From Pisaster brevispinus (taxonomy: Eukaryota; Echinodermata; Asteroidea; Forcipulatida; Asteriidae): a stretch of 64,000 bases of DNA. The translations under genes and the position numbers were made by a program. The notes under the pieces are model-generated. The model was not told the origin of the DNA and did no database searches. It saw only the letters and a program-made list of their open reading frames with translations. Below, piece after piece: positions 45,668 through 56,806 of this stretch. Numbering within the stretch: position 1 is the stretch's first letter; every line of letters begins with the position of its first letter. Where the stretch lies: contig JAMKCF010000004.1 in assembly GCA_023634235.1 (NCBI GenBank), positions 4,691,202 through 4,755,201 of the forward strand. Reading direction: 5' to 3'.

Positions 45668-46770
45668 AATTGCATTGCAACAGTGTTAATTTCCCTCCAT
45701 ATACATTTAAAGTGGGCACATCTCTCTATCTCTCTCTCTTTGTTTTGGCACAAAACAACTCTGACATGGGCACCATGTTCCATGGAAAGCAATTAAACCT
45801 CATAAAGGAATTGTACATTTTATTATAGTTTGGGGACGATTAAATTGCTCGCTGATAGACCTTGTAACCCTTGTTCACAAAAAGAGTGACCTGCATGTTA
45901 GCATTGCCCTTGCCTCACAACACATCTTCCCCTAAAGACAAGCACAGTATACTGCTCGAATCCTCGAGACCATGGCTCTTTTTTAATGCAAACACTCCTC
46001 CCTCCTCCCAAAATAGATTTACACACGGTTGTACTACAAGTTTACTAGCAGTAGTTACTTCACATCAAAAATAGACTAGCTTTGCACATCATATTATTCT
46101 TGAAGCTTACAGCCCTTTTGGGAGGAGGAGGCACAGTTTTTCTGGACCAGTAGCACCAGTCCCAAATTTTTTTCCAGCAAGCTTTAATATTATCTGAAGA
46201 TTATCTTTGACCTTATTTGAATCATCATCAACTCTTAGATATATAGCACTTTCAAAACATTACAGTTAAATAAAACATTGACCATTCCATGATCCTGATA
46301 GGGTGATCCTTTTTCATACCACATGTCATTGTTTTTGTAAACCTTTGAAATGTCCCAAACTAGACGGTTGAATTACCTTTTTGATAAAATTAAATTTTCT
46401 GTTGAGACTCCTTTGATATCACAGGTGCATTATCTGAAAAGCTAGGGAATCTCAAAATGCTTCACTGAAACAAACATAAAGATTTTTTTACTGTCAATTA
46501 GGCCTACTGTGAATGTAAGTAAGTGTAACAATGTTATTTTGATTCATTTATTACACAAGTCATTGCAAAAATACAAAACTTTAGAAAAATATCACTCAAC
46601 CTCAGTGTTTAATCAAATCTTTTACACAAGAGTTTTGATGAATACAAAATAATAGAAACTATTTATATTATAATTCTTTCAAACTCTAATGTACAAAATC
46701 TGACAAAATCTGCCAGTTGCTACACACTCATTGATTTCGCACTTTTTTGTTTTTTGTTCAAAAAATATTA

Positions 46771-46840
46771 TTAGAATGGGACTTGAACCAGCAACCTCCA
46801 CATTTATGTGTCGGTGCACTACCAACTGACCTATCAGGGG
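46771..46840 (-). pseudogene. tRNA-like fragment
   Basis: On the minus strand: GGTCAGTTGGTAGTGC (A-box-like D-arm) and GGTTGCTGGTTCAAGTCCC (B box and T-arm) at tRNA spacing, but no clear acceptor stem. It directly abuts the family A element at 46838. A tRNA pseudogene or SINE head is likelier than a working tRNA. Confidence 0.5.
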
Positions 46841-46988
46841 TCAATTTCACAAAGCACTATTGCTTCATCTTAAAGATGGGTCGCCAGTATTACCATCGTG
46901 ATTTGTATTGTGACATCACACTTTGCTTAGCAACTAAAAGAGTGATTTGCGGTTAAGATCAGTCTTAACTCCTTGTGAAATCGAGCAC
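46838..46988. repeat. Foldback element, family A, copy 6
   Basis: GGGTCAATTTCACAAAGCAC ... CTCCTTGTGAAATCGAGC, with GTATTACCATCGTGATTTGT and CATCACACTTTGCTTAGCAA in the orientation of the 17897 copy. Confidence 0.75.
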
Positions 46989-47131
46989 TGGCCATGTTTA
47001 CAGTCTCCCTATTTTGTCAAATTGGGGGTCCTTCAGAAATAACCATAACCTTATACTACTGTTGTATAGCCAGGTATCACATCCAGTTTTACGATACAAC
47101 CTGTAAAGGAGCAACAAGGGTATCACGATCA

Positions 47132-47325
47132 GGGCCCAATTTCATAGAGCTGCTTAAGCACACAAATTTGCTAAGCACAATAAAACTTTGCTTACCAGTA
47201 TAAGGTTACCAGCCAAACTACCATGTCACGTGTACAATTTGTGACTGGTATCCTGCTCATTTCTGCTTAGCAGGATATTGTTAAGCATTATTTTCTGCTT
47301 AAGCAGCTCTATGAAATTGGGCCCA
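47132..47325. repeat. Foldback element, family C, copy 5
   Basis: GGGCCCAATTTCATAGAGCT ... AGCTCTATGAAATTGGGCCC, perfectly inverted. Nearly identical along its length to 49626-49818, which points to recent activity or local duplication. Confidence 0.85.
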
Positions 47326-47965
47326 GGGGATGCCACTTTTTTCTTCTAAATATTGTCACATTTCGATAACCATTGTGGTGTACATGTAATGCGGGGAACA
47401 ATTTCGTACAGCAATTTGACATAGAAAATAATTAGAGTGAACATATTTTGTGCACACTGAATGCTAATTAAATACTGATTAGCAATTATGATTTTTGTTA
47501 GTAGCAACTTATACATTATGTGTAACACTTTGCTATGTTTTGATACTCTACGAGAGAAGTCGTTTAACACTGTAATGCAAACTGCTGACAGTTTTTATGT
47601 TGAACTATTGTCCTGTTAATAATTTATCTGTATTCTGATCTGAATTTTGTTTGCTAAAATATATAAAAGTTGTGCAAACTGATACTGAGAAATATAACAA
47701 ATGTATGAAATTTCCACTAAAAAAAAAAGACACCTGCTTCAGCTGAACTGAAAATATGTGTCAGATGTCAAATGCACTCATGTGCAGTGATGCATTGCAC
47801 TCAAACACATTTATTAGCACAGTGACGATATCAAAATATAATTTTCGTTTCTTGATTCCCTCTATAAATAATACAGAAAATGACAGGAAAATTGAAGAGT
47901 TACTGAGTTATGACTCACACATTCATCCACTAATTTGTATTCCTGCTTGATTTTTTGATTTTTTT

Positions 47966-48175
47966 GAGAGCAGTTATTTTGATTTTCAAGGGTAGTTATT
48001 TTTATTTTCAAGAGCAGCAATTTTAAGCCTCTTGAATATAAAATTAACTGCTCTCGAAAACGAAAATAGCTGCTCTCGTAAATACAAATAACTGCTCCTG
48101 AAAATAAAGACAACTCGTCTCAAATAAAATACTGCTCTTGAAAATAAAAAAATAACTGCTCTTGAAAATAAAACA
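47966..48175. repeat. Array of ~22-26 bp units in both orientations
   Basis: The unit AACTGCTCTTGAAAATAAA occurs about six times to the right, and its reverse complement (GAGCAGTTATTTTGATTTTC) about three times to the left. The two half-arrays face each other around 48025, giving a large imperfect hairpin. Confidence 0.75.
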
Positions 48176-49200
48176 GCGATGGCACTAGCAGGATTTTTTA
48201 AGTACACTGAAAATAGAAATACACATAATTTTACCTGGGGAAAGATTCTTTCATGGATATATTTCAGTGCAAGATATAAAATTCAGCCTCCCTTGTACAT
48301 CTAACTGAGCAAGATCTTTTGTTCGTTTTTTTTTTTTTTTTTTTTTTTAAACCTGATTATATTCAACATTGAAATAAAAGCCTTTGCTTTGATCCATGGC
48401 GTTTCCTCGAAATATATTTTGTAAAGAAAGTTCATTGTGAAATATTATGTTTAGTTTTTTTTTACTTATGACTTTATAAGCTATGGTAATCATTTGTTCT
48501 TGAAAGTGAACCAAACACAACGTTCAATGGAGAAATGAATTAAATGTTGTATCCAAACAATCATATCGGCAGTTACTCGTTTAAAATATGTAGGCCTACT
48601 TCAAAAAGCTGTAGCCATTATTTGCTTGTTCAATGCTAGGCAGTTACTGTGGAGGGCCAGGCTTAACCCTTCAGAGACCATGTACCCTGTAGCGGCCAAA
48701 AGCAGGTGCAAGATTTGATCTAACTGTGACAGTGATGTCCAGAATTGACATTTTCCAATCGTTTCCATGTTGACATACTATTTACATTTGTAGCAGAATT
48801 TCGTTTTCAGATTGTTCTTTTTAGGCATTTTTATTTTTAAAATAGAGTACAAAGGCAAAAAATAATAGCCATGTATGGGCTTATTGTGATAATTTTACAG
48901 AAATGAACAGTCTCTAAAAAATGGGTTAATGGGAGAGTGTCTGTAAATCCTGTCATAGAAAGTCCCAGTCCAGGTAGCACTTTTTGAAGCTGGATACAAC
49001 GTTACCTTTCAGTCAATGTTTTTAAGCACGTACAGAGGTAGGGATCCACAGCAAAATCCAGGTTGCATATAAATCAACAGTGCACTACACTCTTTCTCTG
49101 TGGCTACATGAATCTCTCATACCTCGTCTTATGTGTAATCATCACTCCAAGTTTTTAAAGATCAAAATCAAACCAGGGCCCAAAGCTGGTTCAGCTCCCT

Positions 49201-50570
49201 TCATTTCTTCTTTTTCTTCTTGCCCTTTCCCTTCTTCTTGCCCTTGGGGGCATCTGGCCAGCCGAAACCCCTCATCTCAAGAAACTCCTGGGCACCATGG
49301 GCAATGTAGTAAGCGTTTGTCATTGCGGCCGGGCTCATAAGATCCACTGGTTTCTTGGCAACTTTTGGGGAAGCTGATCTAGCCTTCCGACCCTTCTTTT
49401 TCCCGCCGGGACTTTTACTTCTGCTTCGGCTCCTACGGGGCAGTGTTTTGGCACTGCGGCTGTATCCCTTTTTACCAGCCTGCAAAAAGACGGCAAAGTT
49501 TAATTTTCATTGTTAAAATGTCTCTGAGCTTAGAGAAATTAATTCTTAATGAGGAGGACTATTGTTTTCTCGGTAAAAGCACAACTTTCTTTTTGAAGCT
49601 TTTCTCGGCATCAAAGCAAAGACCTGGGCCCAATTTCATAGAGCTGCTTAAGCACAAAAATTTGCTAAGCACAATAAAATTTTGCTTACCAGATTAAGGT
49701 TACCAGCCAAACTACCATGTCACGTGTACAATTTGTGACTGGTATCCTGCTCATTTCTGCTTAGCAGGAAATCATTAAGCATTATTTTCTGCTTAAGCAG
49801 CTCTATGAAATTGGCCCCTGGGCTTGATTTCACAAAGAGATCAGATTCATTTTAAGATGAGTTAGCTATTGAATTAATCTTAACTGCTAGCAAAATATGA
49901 TTTACCAATAAAACCACCACAACAATATAGACAACTTGTGTTGAGATAAAACAAATCTTAGTGCTTTGTAAATATAGCCAACAAATATGCAATAACATAC
50001 CTCTGTCATCATTGTGAAGACCATGGACTTAATGTTTCATGAAACTAGCGATGGCCCCAGGTAAATAATAGTAACAATTGGTTCTTATATATAGCACACA
50101 TATCCTAGTAGCTATATATATCAAGGAGCTTTACGACATTATTATCCCTGTGCGTAGGGCATACTTTTAGACCATTCCTCTAACTTTCTAAACTCCCTTG
50201 GGGAGCATACAACCCCAAGCTGCTTCAATTAGTGCTATGGGGTAAATCCAACGCAATACTGTCCTCAGCCACCTCAGGTTCCCATTTAAATACACCTGGT
50301 TTAAGAGAAGCAATTATGGTTAAGGGCCTTGCTCAAGGACACAAGTGTCATGACTGGGCATCGAACCCACACTCCAATGATTCAGCCATCAGAATTTGAG
50401 TCCGATGTAGTTCTAGACTACATGGCCACGACACACCACACCCTGATCTAAACATATGACTCAATAGCTGCAGCACAGTGCACACAAAGTTGCCTGTGAT
50501 AGAATTTAGAACTTGGTCTGAGAAAATCCCAATCTGTAGTTTTACCACAGAGCAAGGTTTTACATACCAT
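49201..50570 (-). CDS. SMKR1: Small lysine-rich protein 1-like (SMKR1), two coding exons
   Basis: Exon 49201-49479 encodes 92 residues ending in TGA. The initiator ATG lies alone at 50568-50570, immediately followed by a GTATGT donor, and joins in phase to give MAGKKGYSRSAK. The product is about 93 residues. It has a basic Arg/Ser/Lys-rich N-terminus, the signature VDLMSPAAMTNAYYIAHGAQ then FLEMRGFGWPDAPKGKK, and a poly-Lys tail. From memory, human SMKR1 has the same core (LSPAAM..YYIAH...RGF.WPGAPKGKK). The function of the family is poorly defined. Human SMKR1 neighbours NRF1, as here. A noncoding exon probably covers up to 50678, where TTTTGCAG precedes it on the minus strand; it holds two very short upstream ORFs. 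Confidence 0.85.
49626..49818. repeat. Foldback element, family C, copy 6, in the SMKR1 intron
   Basis: GGGCCCAATTTCATAGAGCT ... CTCTATGAAATTGGCCCC, with AGGTTACCAGCCAAACTACC and CTGGTATCCTGCTCATTTCT as in 47132-47325. Confidence 0.85.
49820..49980. repeat. Foldback element, family A, copy 7, abutting a family C copy
   Basis: GGGCTTGATTTCACAAAGAG at the left; AAATCTTAGTGCTTTG at the right. The most degenerate A copy; it begins one or two bases after the end of the family C element. Confidence 0.6.
50150..50420 (-). repeat. tRNA-derived SINE, reversed, in the SMKR1 intron
   Basis: The reverse complement carries the B-box-like GGGTTCGATGCCC and GACACTTGTGTCCTTGAGCA, ATTGCTTCTC and CTCCCCAAGGGAG-type blocks, paralleling the SINE at 29805-30101. 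The lower-coordinate end is degenerate. Confidence 0.65.
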
Positions 50571-50678
50571 GGTTAGAAAGTTGCTGGACTTTCTTACTTC
50601 CGACGACCAACTGGCAGATTTTGCTGTCGACTACTTTGTCTCATCAGAGTTTCATTGTGAGAAATGTAGACAAATCAT
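50571..50678 (-). other. SMKR1: Predicted SMKR1 5' noncoding exon segment
   Basis: On the minus strand, TTATTTTTTGTTTTGCAG at its upstream end is a good acceptor and the exon runs straight into the ATG at 50570. The upstream ATGs open frames of only a few codons. Inferred from splice signals only. Confidence 0.5.
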
Positions 50679-52144
50679 CTGCAAAACAAAAAATAAATTA
50701 TTTTCAGAGGCACAAGAATTAAGTGTTCTGTATTCTTAAAGTTTGCATTGGAAGTCTTAGCCTAGATGGTAAAAATTGTCCACGGTTTAGCAACTCGATC
50801 AGATGTCATCACAATAATTTAAAATGAGTGAAGTGATTGCTACATTATTGTCTGTGATAGAACAGTGGAACAAATCAGCAACTTACATGTACATGTAAGA
50901 CATCCCCAAAAGTCACAATTGATACTGTGTATGGGTGTCAGGCCGGGTCAAATTTCATGCTTGAGAGTTACAAAAGCAACTTTGATCTTGCTAGGGCACT
51001 TCCATTGGGAATTTTAAAGTCTATGGGAAATTTTGAAGTAAACTGGCCAAGACCCAGAGGCTTTTTCCCAAACCTTGGCCGTACAAAATGTACACTGCTT
51101 CAAAATTTATGGCGGGGCCAAAGCCCAAGACGAGGTTTGGGAAAAGGCCAACAGCAACAACGCCATTAGCCTTTTTGAGATGGAAAACGCCTTAGGAGTA
51201 CATCATTTGGTTTTGGGTGAAGGATTCACCCTTGAAACCAAACAGTGAAATTTGTATGTGTCCACCATATCTCAAAATGGCTCTGGCATCCAGGGCCTCA
51301 TTATAATTCCAGACGTCACCTGTAGTGTACCTTATTCCCAATCTTACTTTATCATAATGCCTTACATCTTTAACATAAAAAACACATCAGCTACAATAAA
51401 TAAAATGAACAGAATGTACATGTACAGAACTGCTAAGTCATATCACTAAAACATTTTATGCAAGTCATGGGAAAGGAGTGCAACCATGAGTTGTTGTGAC
51501 CCGTATGGATAAAGGTTAACTCTTTTGTTCATACTGAATTCAAAATTTATGATCTTGTGCCCGGCAACAAAAGACCACAGAGAAGACAAACTGCATGAAT
51601 TATTGACCAAAAGTTTCAGTCTTTACACAAGGGATTTCAAAACTGCTGTCTGCTGGGACTCCAATCTTAGAGGTCTCCAAGGCTTGGAAACAAATGCATT
51701 GAGAGTTTTGAGGGCCAAGATGTGTTGCGCTGCTGCTTGAATGACAATGTTATTTGGTTAGAGCAGGCTCCACTGTGAAGTGACTGTCTGCAATTTGAAT
51801 GGAGCCCAGTGAATTGTTGTGTTATTAATGCTACAGGCTATGCCTTTTGTTGTGCGCGACAAAGTTCAACATAAATAAAAAACAATCTCAACAATGCACA
51901 GTCCAGACTGCCTGGTAAACACATCTCTCCAATTGTCACTGCTCGACCCAGGGTTGACAAATGATGACAACTTTACAAAACTACCGACAACTGTGATCAT
52001 TCATTACTCTAAATACACCCAAATTTTGTCATAAATTAGTGAAAACACTTTGAAATGTTGTTCACAATTGTGTAAACTTTGCAGCTGAATGTAGTCATGT
52101 GGCTTGGCTGGTGTTCTGGTAATTCTTGTAAAATTGTGTAAGTT

Positions 52145-52355
52145 GTTAGACTTGTGGACAAGTCCTTAAATGACAAGTCGTGGTGATGGTATAACACTAA
52201 CAGCTTTCAAATCATAAAAGTGACTACACTCAATAGTCTCGCGATAGTGTTGCTGTTCTTGCGATACTGCTGCTCCCGTGAGACTTGTAGTCGTGTAAGA
52301 GTAGTTTAACGCTATCGCCACCACAAACATTTAACAACTTGTCCGCAAGTCTAGC
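52145..52355. repeat. Foldback element
   Basis: TTAGACTTGTGGACAAGT at the left and ACTTGTCCGCAAGTCTAG at the right are inverted; the inner pair GTGGTGATGGTATAAC / AACGCTATCGCCACCAC continues the stem. About 210 bp. Confidence 0.75.
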
Positions 52356-52974
52356 AAAGTTGCTATTATTTGACCCCAGTAAATAAGCTTTTGACTATAT
52401 AAGCCCACTTATCCCTACAAAGATATCCTGGGTAATTGATCAAACTATCTCACTTGGTGAGAAATTAATAGTCACCAAGCAGGGTACCTCTTATAACAAA
52501 CTTATTACCGTGCCCAGTACGAGTTTTTCACCACTGACGCCATGTAGAGTTTTGTAGAGTTAGGATAGACATATCCTACACACACCACAGATGGTGAGAA
52601 ACTCTGCCACATGTTGACAGCAAGTGAACAAACTTACTGCCATAATGATTTCATGTGCCTGATTCAATTCACTCAAACTATTTGTAACATACTTTTCCAT
52701 GAGCAAAGTTTACTGTGAACACTATGTGGCATAACCTTGAACATTTTTAAAAAAAAAATTGTTTTTATATAATTTTTTATTTTATTTTATTTTATTTTTT
52801 TTTTGGGGGGGGGGAGGTGGCAAGTACATAAAGGGGGAATTTAATATACATGAAAAACAAGCTGTCTTACTCCGACCAAAATTAATAAGCAAACTTCACC
52901 CCCCCCAAAAAAAAAAATAAATAAATTGTTTAAAAAATAACATAATAATCATCATCATAATCATTAATCAATAG

Positions 52975-53150
52975 ACCTTATGCATTGAAGTCATCCAGCC
53001 ACCATCTTGGGGGAGGTAAAACGGTGACGAAACAATCAAAACGCACAAATTTGTACGCGCGGCGCACAGGATTGGCCAATGAACAGCCTCCTTTTTACCT
53101 CTAGCCAAGGGCGCCCTACTGAAATGACATCAAGTGCATAATTCTATTCA
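52975..53150. repeat. Dispersed repeat, family I
   Basis: CCTTATGCATTGAAGTCATC at the left and TGACATCAAGTGCATAATTC at the right are loosely inverted; GGATTGGCCAATGAACAG and GGGCGCCCTACT are shared with 36182-36292. Confidence 0.55.
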
Positions 53151-53458
53151 TTACAATAACAAAATGTACTAAGGGTAAGATATTTATTTTATTATTAATT
53201 ATTATTATTAATATACACATATTTTTGCTGTACATTTCATCACATTTCCTCACAGACAATGGGCGGCTTGGGTATTTAGTGTTTCGGCGATCCAAATAAA
53301 TAGATCAAGGCAAAAACAAGCAGAGAATTCTCTGCAAAGTGTACTAAGTTAAGTAAATAGCGTACACAAGAAAGAAGTGCAACAACAACACTTCAGAGGA
53401 AAGGGGAAGTTTGTCACCAAATTACAAACACTGTACAGATAGATCTACGTTTACTTAC

Positions 53459-53650
53459 CTCTCAATTATTCAATCATTTGATTTGAATCAGTTAACACCG
53501 TCCTGATGATGTGAAGTCAAATCAGCAGTCACCCTCATTAAGTTAACCAACTTTTAATTAGTAGAACAATACCCCCATCCACCACATAATAATAAGCACT
53601 ACCGCTTGCAGCAAAACAACAGTTGAATTAGTGTGGTTTACTTCCGCATT
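53459..53650 (-). other. SMKR1: Candidate SMKR1 first (noncoding) exon
   Basis: On the minus strand an AATTGAGAG|GTAAGTAAAC sequence at 53459/53458 is a strong splice donor, downstream of a CpG-richer stretch (53640-53840) that contrasts with the AT-rich surroundings. No coding frame. The right boundary is arbitrary; only the donor is supported by sequence. Confidence 0.4.
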
Positions 53651-53724
53651 AGCTTACACGTACGTGTGGCGGCTGTAAAAGTACATGCAGCAGGCGTTAC
53701 GCGTTGGCGCTTAACGTAAACAAT

Positions 53725-53750
53725 GTAAATGTTGCCATGGTCGCAGCCGC
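53725..53750. promoter_or_regulatory. X-box-like (RFX) motif in putative SMKR1 promoter
   Basis: GTTGCCATGGTCGC at 53731-53744 matches the RFX X-box pattern GTNRCCATGGYAAC except in the last half-site. It lies in a GC-richer stretch with GGCGTTACGCGTTGGCGC just beside it, about 270 bp upstream of the proposed donor. Inference only. Confidence 0.35.
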
Positions 53751-54645
53751 AATGTCAGCAAATAGTGCATTATAACACACCGGCGGCGTTCGATAGGTGC
53801 TAGCTGCGATGGTGACCCGCGCCGCGAATTTTGAAAACTTTTGTACATTTCCAGCTTTCATATCTTTTACGGCAAATTAGTTTGAATTGGATTTTTTTTT
53901 CTAGGCCCTACATTCTTTTGTTCTCATTTAATTTAATTCTTTTTTAAATCAGTTGGCGAAAAAAAAGGTTTAGCGCCGCGTGCACCTCTCTTGCCCGCAT
54001 TGTATAGCGAGCGGGAGCATGCACGTTTATTTGGTAAAATGATAATACGGTGTGCGCATTGCATGACACTTTAGGTGACATTCGATTCTTGAATTGGGGG
54101 GGGGGGATCACCGCATGATGTGAAACCGTGGATGGGATTCTTGAGGGCTTTGGAAAGTTAACTTCAGAAAATCAGTTTGACTTTGCTTTGGTTTTCGATA
54201 ATAGGCCTATAGGCCCTATGCCCTATCTCCACATGTACCGTACATCAAGATGGAGGACTTGGTGGCTAACTTTTGGGAACAACCTGGGTTTTTTTTTTGT
54301 CATTGTAAAAACATAACTCCATGAAAAAGGTACATGTGTGTCAAATTACCTGTATATACCACCCCCCCCCCCTTGAGCTCCCCAATTAACTTTGTTATCA
54401 CTCAGATGCCATCTGTTTAAGGTTCCCTGTATATTATATACACAGTTATTTCACCATGGAGGTAGACAATTTAATTCCTACCTCCATGCTCACACAGATG
54501 TAATTTAATATGGACTACTTCGTAAATTTTAATACATATAGACGTGGGAGGTGAACATTTTGACATTTCTATACCAGCATGCACCTCAGTATTTATAGAA
54601 CGCGCGCAAAAGTTTGCGAAGTAGTACTAGTAGTATAATGGTTGT

Positions 54646-54780
54646 TGTTTTACGCCCTCTGTCTGTAGGTTAAACACAACAACGCCTTGGACCGAGACTA
54701 ATGGGCGCGCGCCTTTTTTAGCAAACTTTTTCAACCTCGTATTCAATTTTGTTGGTAAGCAAATCGACCCCATCCTAAGG
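54646..54780. promoter_or_regulatory. Conserved upstream block of oxygenase gene 1 (duplicated)
   Basis: GTTTTACGCCCTCTGTC, AACAACGCCTTGGACC, GGGCGCGCGC, TTGTTGGTAAG and ATCGACCCC occur in the same order and spacing at 60493-60633. It lies about 230 bp upstream of the predicted noncoding-exon donor, which suggests a core promoter and transcription start carried along in the tandem duplication. The open frames across the two blocks differ, so it is not coding. Confidence 0.55.
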
Positions 54781-54899
54781 GAAATTAAGGAAACAAAGGT
54801 CAAGGAACGAGGTGTCGATATCGCCCGTGTTGGGATGGGACGGGCCGGGTGTGTGGACACCGCGCATAAAGTGAGTGAGTGACGGCAGTTGAAAAATCG

Positions 54900-55009
54900 C
54901 CCAACCTATTTTTCTCAAAACACCCTTCAGAGAAGTGGTACATTGACAACCAGAGATACAATATCACAAGGGAAAATAAGCTTGAATTTCAGCTAAAATA
55001 AACTTCAAG
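54900..55009 (+). other. Predicted 5' noncoding exon of oxygenase gene 1
   Basis: Ends in CTTCAAG|GTGAGTGTACA. The matching segment upstream of gene 2 (60780-60877) ends TTTTAG|GTGAGTTTACA and shares an ACAAGGGAAA word. It would splice to the acceptor TTTTGTTCCAG at 56755-56765. Left boundary approximate. Confidence 0.5.
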
Positions 55010-55039
55010 GTGAGTGTACAATACAACTAGAACTACGAG

Positions 55040-55091
55040 TACAACTCTCTATCGATTTGTATAGACAGATACATAGCGATAGAGAGTTGTA
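55040..55091. repeat. Short hairpin in the 5' intron of oxygenase gene 1
   Basis: TACAACTCTCTATCG pairs perfectly with CGATAGAGAGTTGTA, and the stem continues imperfectly (ATTTGTAT/ATACATAG) to a tiny loop. Total about 52 nt. Confidence 0.7.
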
Positions 55092-55302
55092 GTTTAAAAC
55101 TAGTAGTCTTAGTCTTACTAAAGTAGTACATGTAGTATACTAGGTAGAGACTAGAGTACAACTTAAGTCAGTAAGTCAGTAAGTACTAAGTGTATATGTG
55201 TATATGATGAGGCAAACTTGTTGTATCACACCTCCACACTAAATCCACTGATAAATAGTTATATAACGCCTAAAGGCACTAGAATTATAAACACTACTCA
55301 AA

Positions 55303-55441
55303 TGGGAAAAATTTCCGTATTCTGCCACCACTTTTTCACTCATTTTTACCCACCCCAAAGGAATATCTGAGTAGAAATTAGATACTATTTTATTACATAA
55401 CGAATGAAAAAGTGGTGGCTGGATACGGATATTTTTCCCTC
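55303..55441. repeat. Foldback element
   Basis: GGGAAAAATTTCCGTATTC then GCCACCACTTTTTCA at the left, returned by TGAAAAAGTGGTGGC and GGATACGGATATTTTTCCC at the right. About 139 bp, no coding content. Confidence 0.8.
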
Positions 55442-55562
55442 AAATGACTCAACTGTACTGTACTGTAGTGTTTATACTCAACTAAAGTATTGTACTTTAG
55501 TAGGAAAAATCTGACATAACTCCTGTATGACTAAAACTAGTAAACATGGTAAAAGTTAGAGT

Positions 55563-55664
55563 AGACCCAGTAACTGGGGCGCTGCACTCCTTTTTCGAAA
55601 TGTTGACATCTTCGGTCGCCAAAATTTCGAAAAAAGGAGTACAGCGCCCCAGTTACTGGATCTA
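55563..55664. repeat. Foldback element shared by both oxygenase 5' introns, copy 1
   Basis: AGACCCAGTAACTGGGGCGC at the left, and GGAGTACAGCGCCCCAGTTA then CTGGATCT at the right, around TTGACATCTTCGGTCG. The copy at 61043-61176 occupies the equivalent place before gene 2. Confidence 0.8.
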
Positions 55665-56806
55665 GTCATGACTGTAGAATGTAGAGTATAATAAATGTTA
55701 CACTAAAAGTTTGACTAAACTCATGAAAAAAAATTAACTTAGAAGTAAAACAAATTTAGAAGAATATAGCCGAAAAGGGTTGGACTTTCGTTGCACAGCA
55801 TAGTGCAACAGAGATTGGCTTTCAACAACCACCTGAGGTTAAGTGTTTTTAGTGGATGTATTGCCGGTATCACAGGGCAGGGGACTGTCCCCCGGTGTGT
55901 GTGTTCCCCATACAGTAAATTAACATAATAATGGACTGAAGGAAGTTGATTCAAAAGAGGGAGCTAGATCAGACAACATTTCTACACAATTTGCCTTATA
56001 TGGGGGGGACAGATCTCTGGAAGGACAGGATCTCCTGCCACACCGGCACTGGTAATATTTGAAAACTTTTATTTTAAAAAGATAATTATTATGCCGGCAG
56101 ATCGTACAGCGCCCTCTTTGTCAAGAAGAGAAGTAGCCAACTTTAAATTTATCGATTTACATTCAGTCAGCTCTAGTGAGCTGTGGCAGTAGTGGATGCG
56201 TATTTACTTTGTATAGCAAATTAAAGTTGCTGGATACATCTCTTTTTGTCTACTCCGTACTCTGTACATTACTGTTATGTAAGAATGTAACCTTGCATAT
56301 TGACGAAGAAATATGTAGGTTAAATTTGGCATTTTTGCCCTCCTATAAGTTCTGGCCTTGTTGCAATACTAAAAAATTGAACATTTTCTTCACCAAGAGG
56401 GGTGCACTGGTACTGGTAGTTTACATCAGATTTGCCAATGATAACTGTCACAAAATACATAATTAGATGCACAGTTCCTGTATTAAAATAAAATTTGATG
56501 TTATTTCACTTTTCCAGACCAAAAGCAAGGATAGTTTCAATATAGCTGCGTTATCAAATAATTGCTGTTTATGATCATAGCTCCTGAAATCCTTTGAAGA
56601 TGTTTTTCCAGTTCGCTTTTTTTAGTCATGTTGGGAAACATACTCTATGAGTTTGTAAGTTAATTTCTTAAACATTTTTTAACAAGAGCAATATAATGTA
56701 CTTCAAACATCAACATGTATAATCATTTTTATGGACTAAATTACTGTTTTTTCCTTTTGTTCCAGGTTCTTTGTCCTGAAGATGGTTGTCATTTCGTGGA
56801 GTAGGC

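Larger units (their letters stand above)
39737..49200. other. Region between NRF1 and SMKR1, repeat-rich
   Basis: No coding gene recognised. Foldbacks lie at 40086-40180 and 40262-40362, a diverged family C copy at 42188-42387, family A copies at 45493-45667 and 46838-46988, a family C copy at 47132-47325, and a unit array at 47966-48175. Two segments (41475-41575 and 42050-42115) share CCCAACTACAGTTGGG-like palindromes. The stretch about 42.9-43.8 kb is richer in CpG (GGCTGCGCATACC, CGACTGCGCAAACG) and could include the NRF1 promoter and noncoding first exon; no exon could be fixed there. The 94-codon minus frame at 42779-43063 has no recognisable domain. Confidence 0.5.
50679..53458. other. 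SMKR1 upstream intron, no gene recognised
   Basis: Mostly unremarkable AT-rich DNA with a family K relative near 50930-51180, a foldback at 52145-52355, homopolymer-rich DNA at 52740-52925 and a family I repeat at 52975-53150. Confidence 0.5.

Noticed and set aside
46771..46840. Functional tRNA gene
   Set aside because: The A- and B-box words are present but no 7-bp acceptor stem could be drawn, so it is listed only as a tRNA-like fragment.
54627..54860. Minus-strand frames over the duplicated oxygenase upstream blocks (also 60375-60701)
   Set aside because: The two blocks are homologous at the DNA level but the frames are not conserved between them, so noncoding conservation is the better reading.
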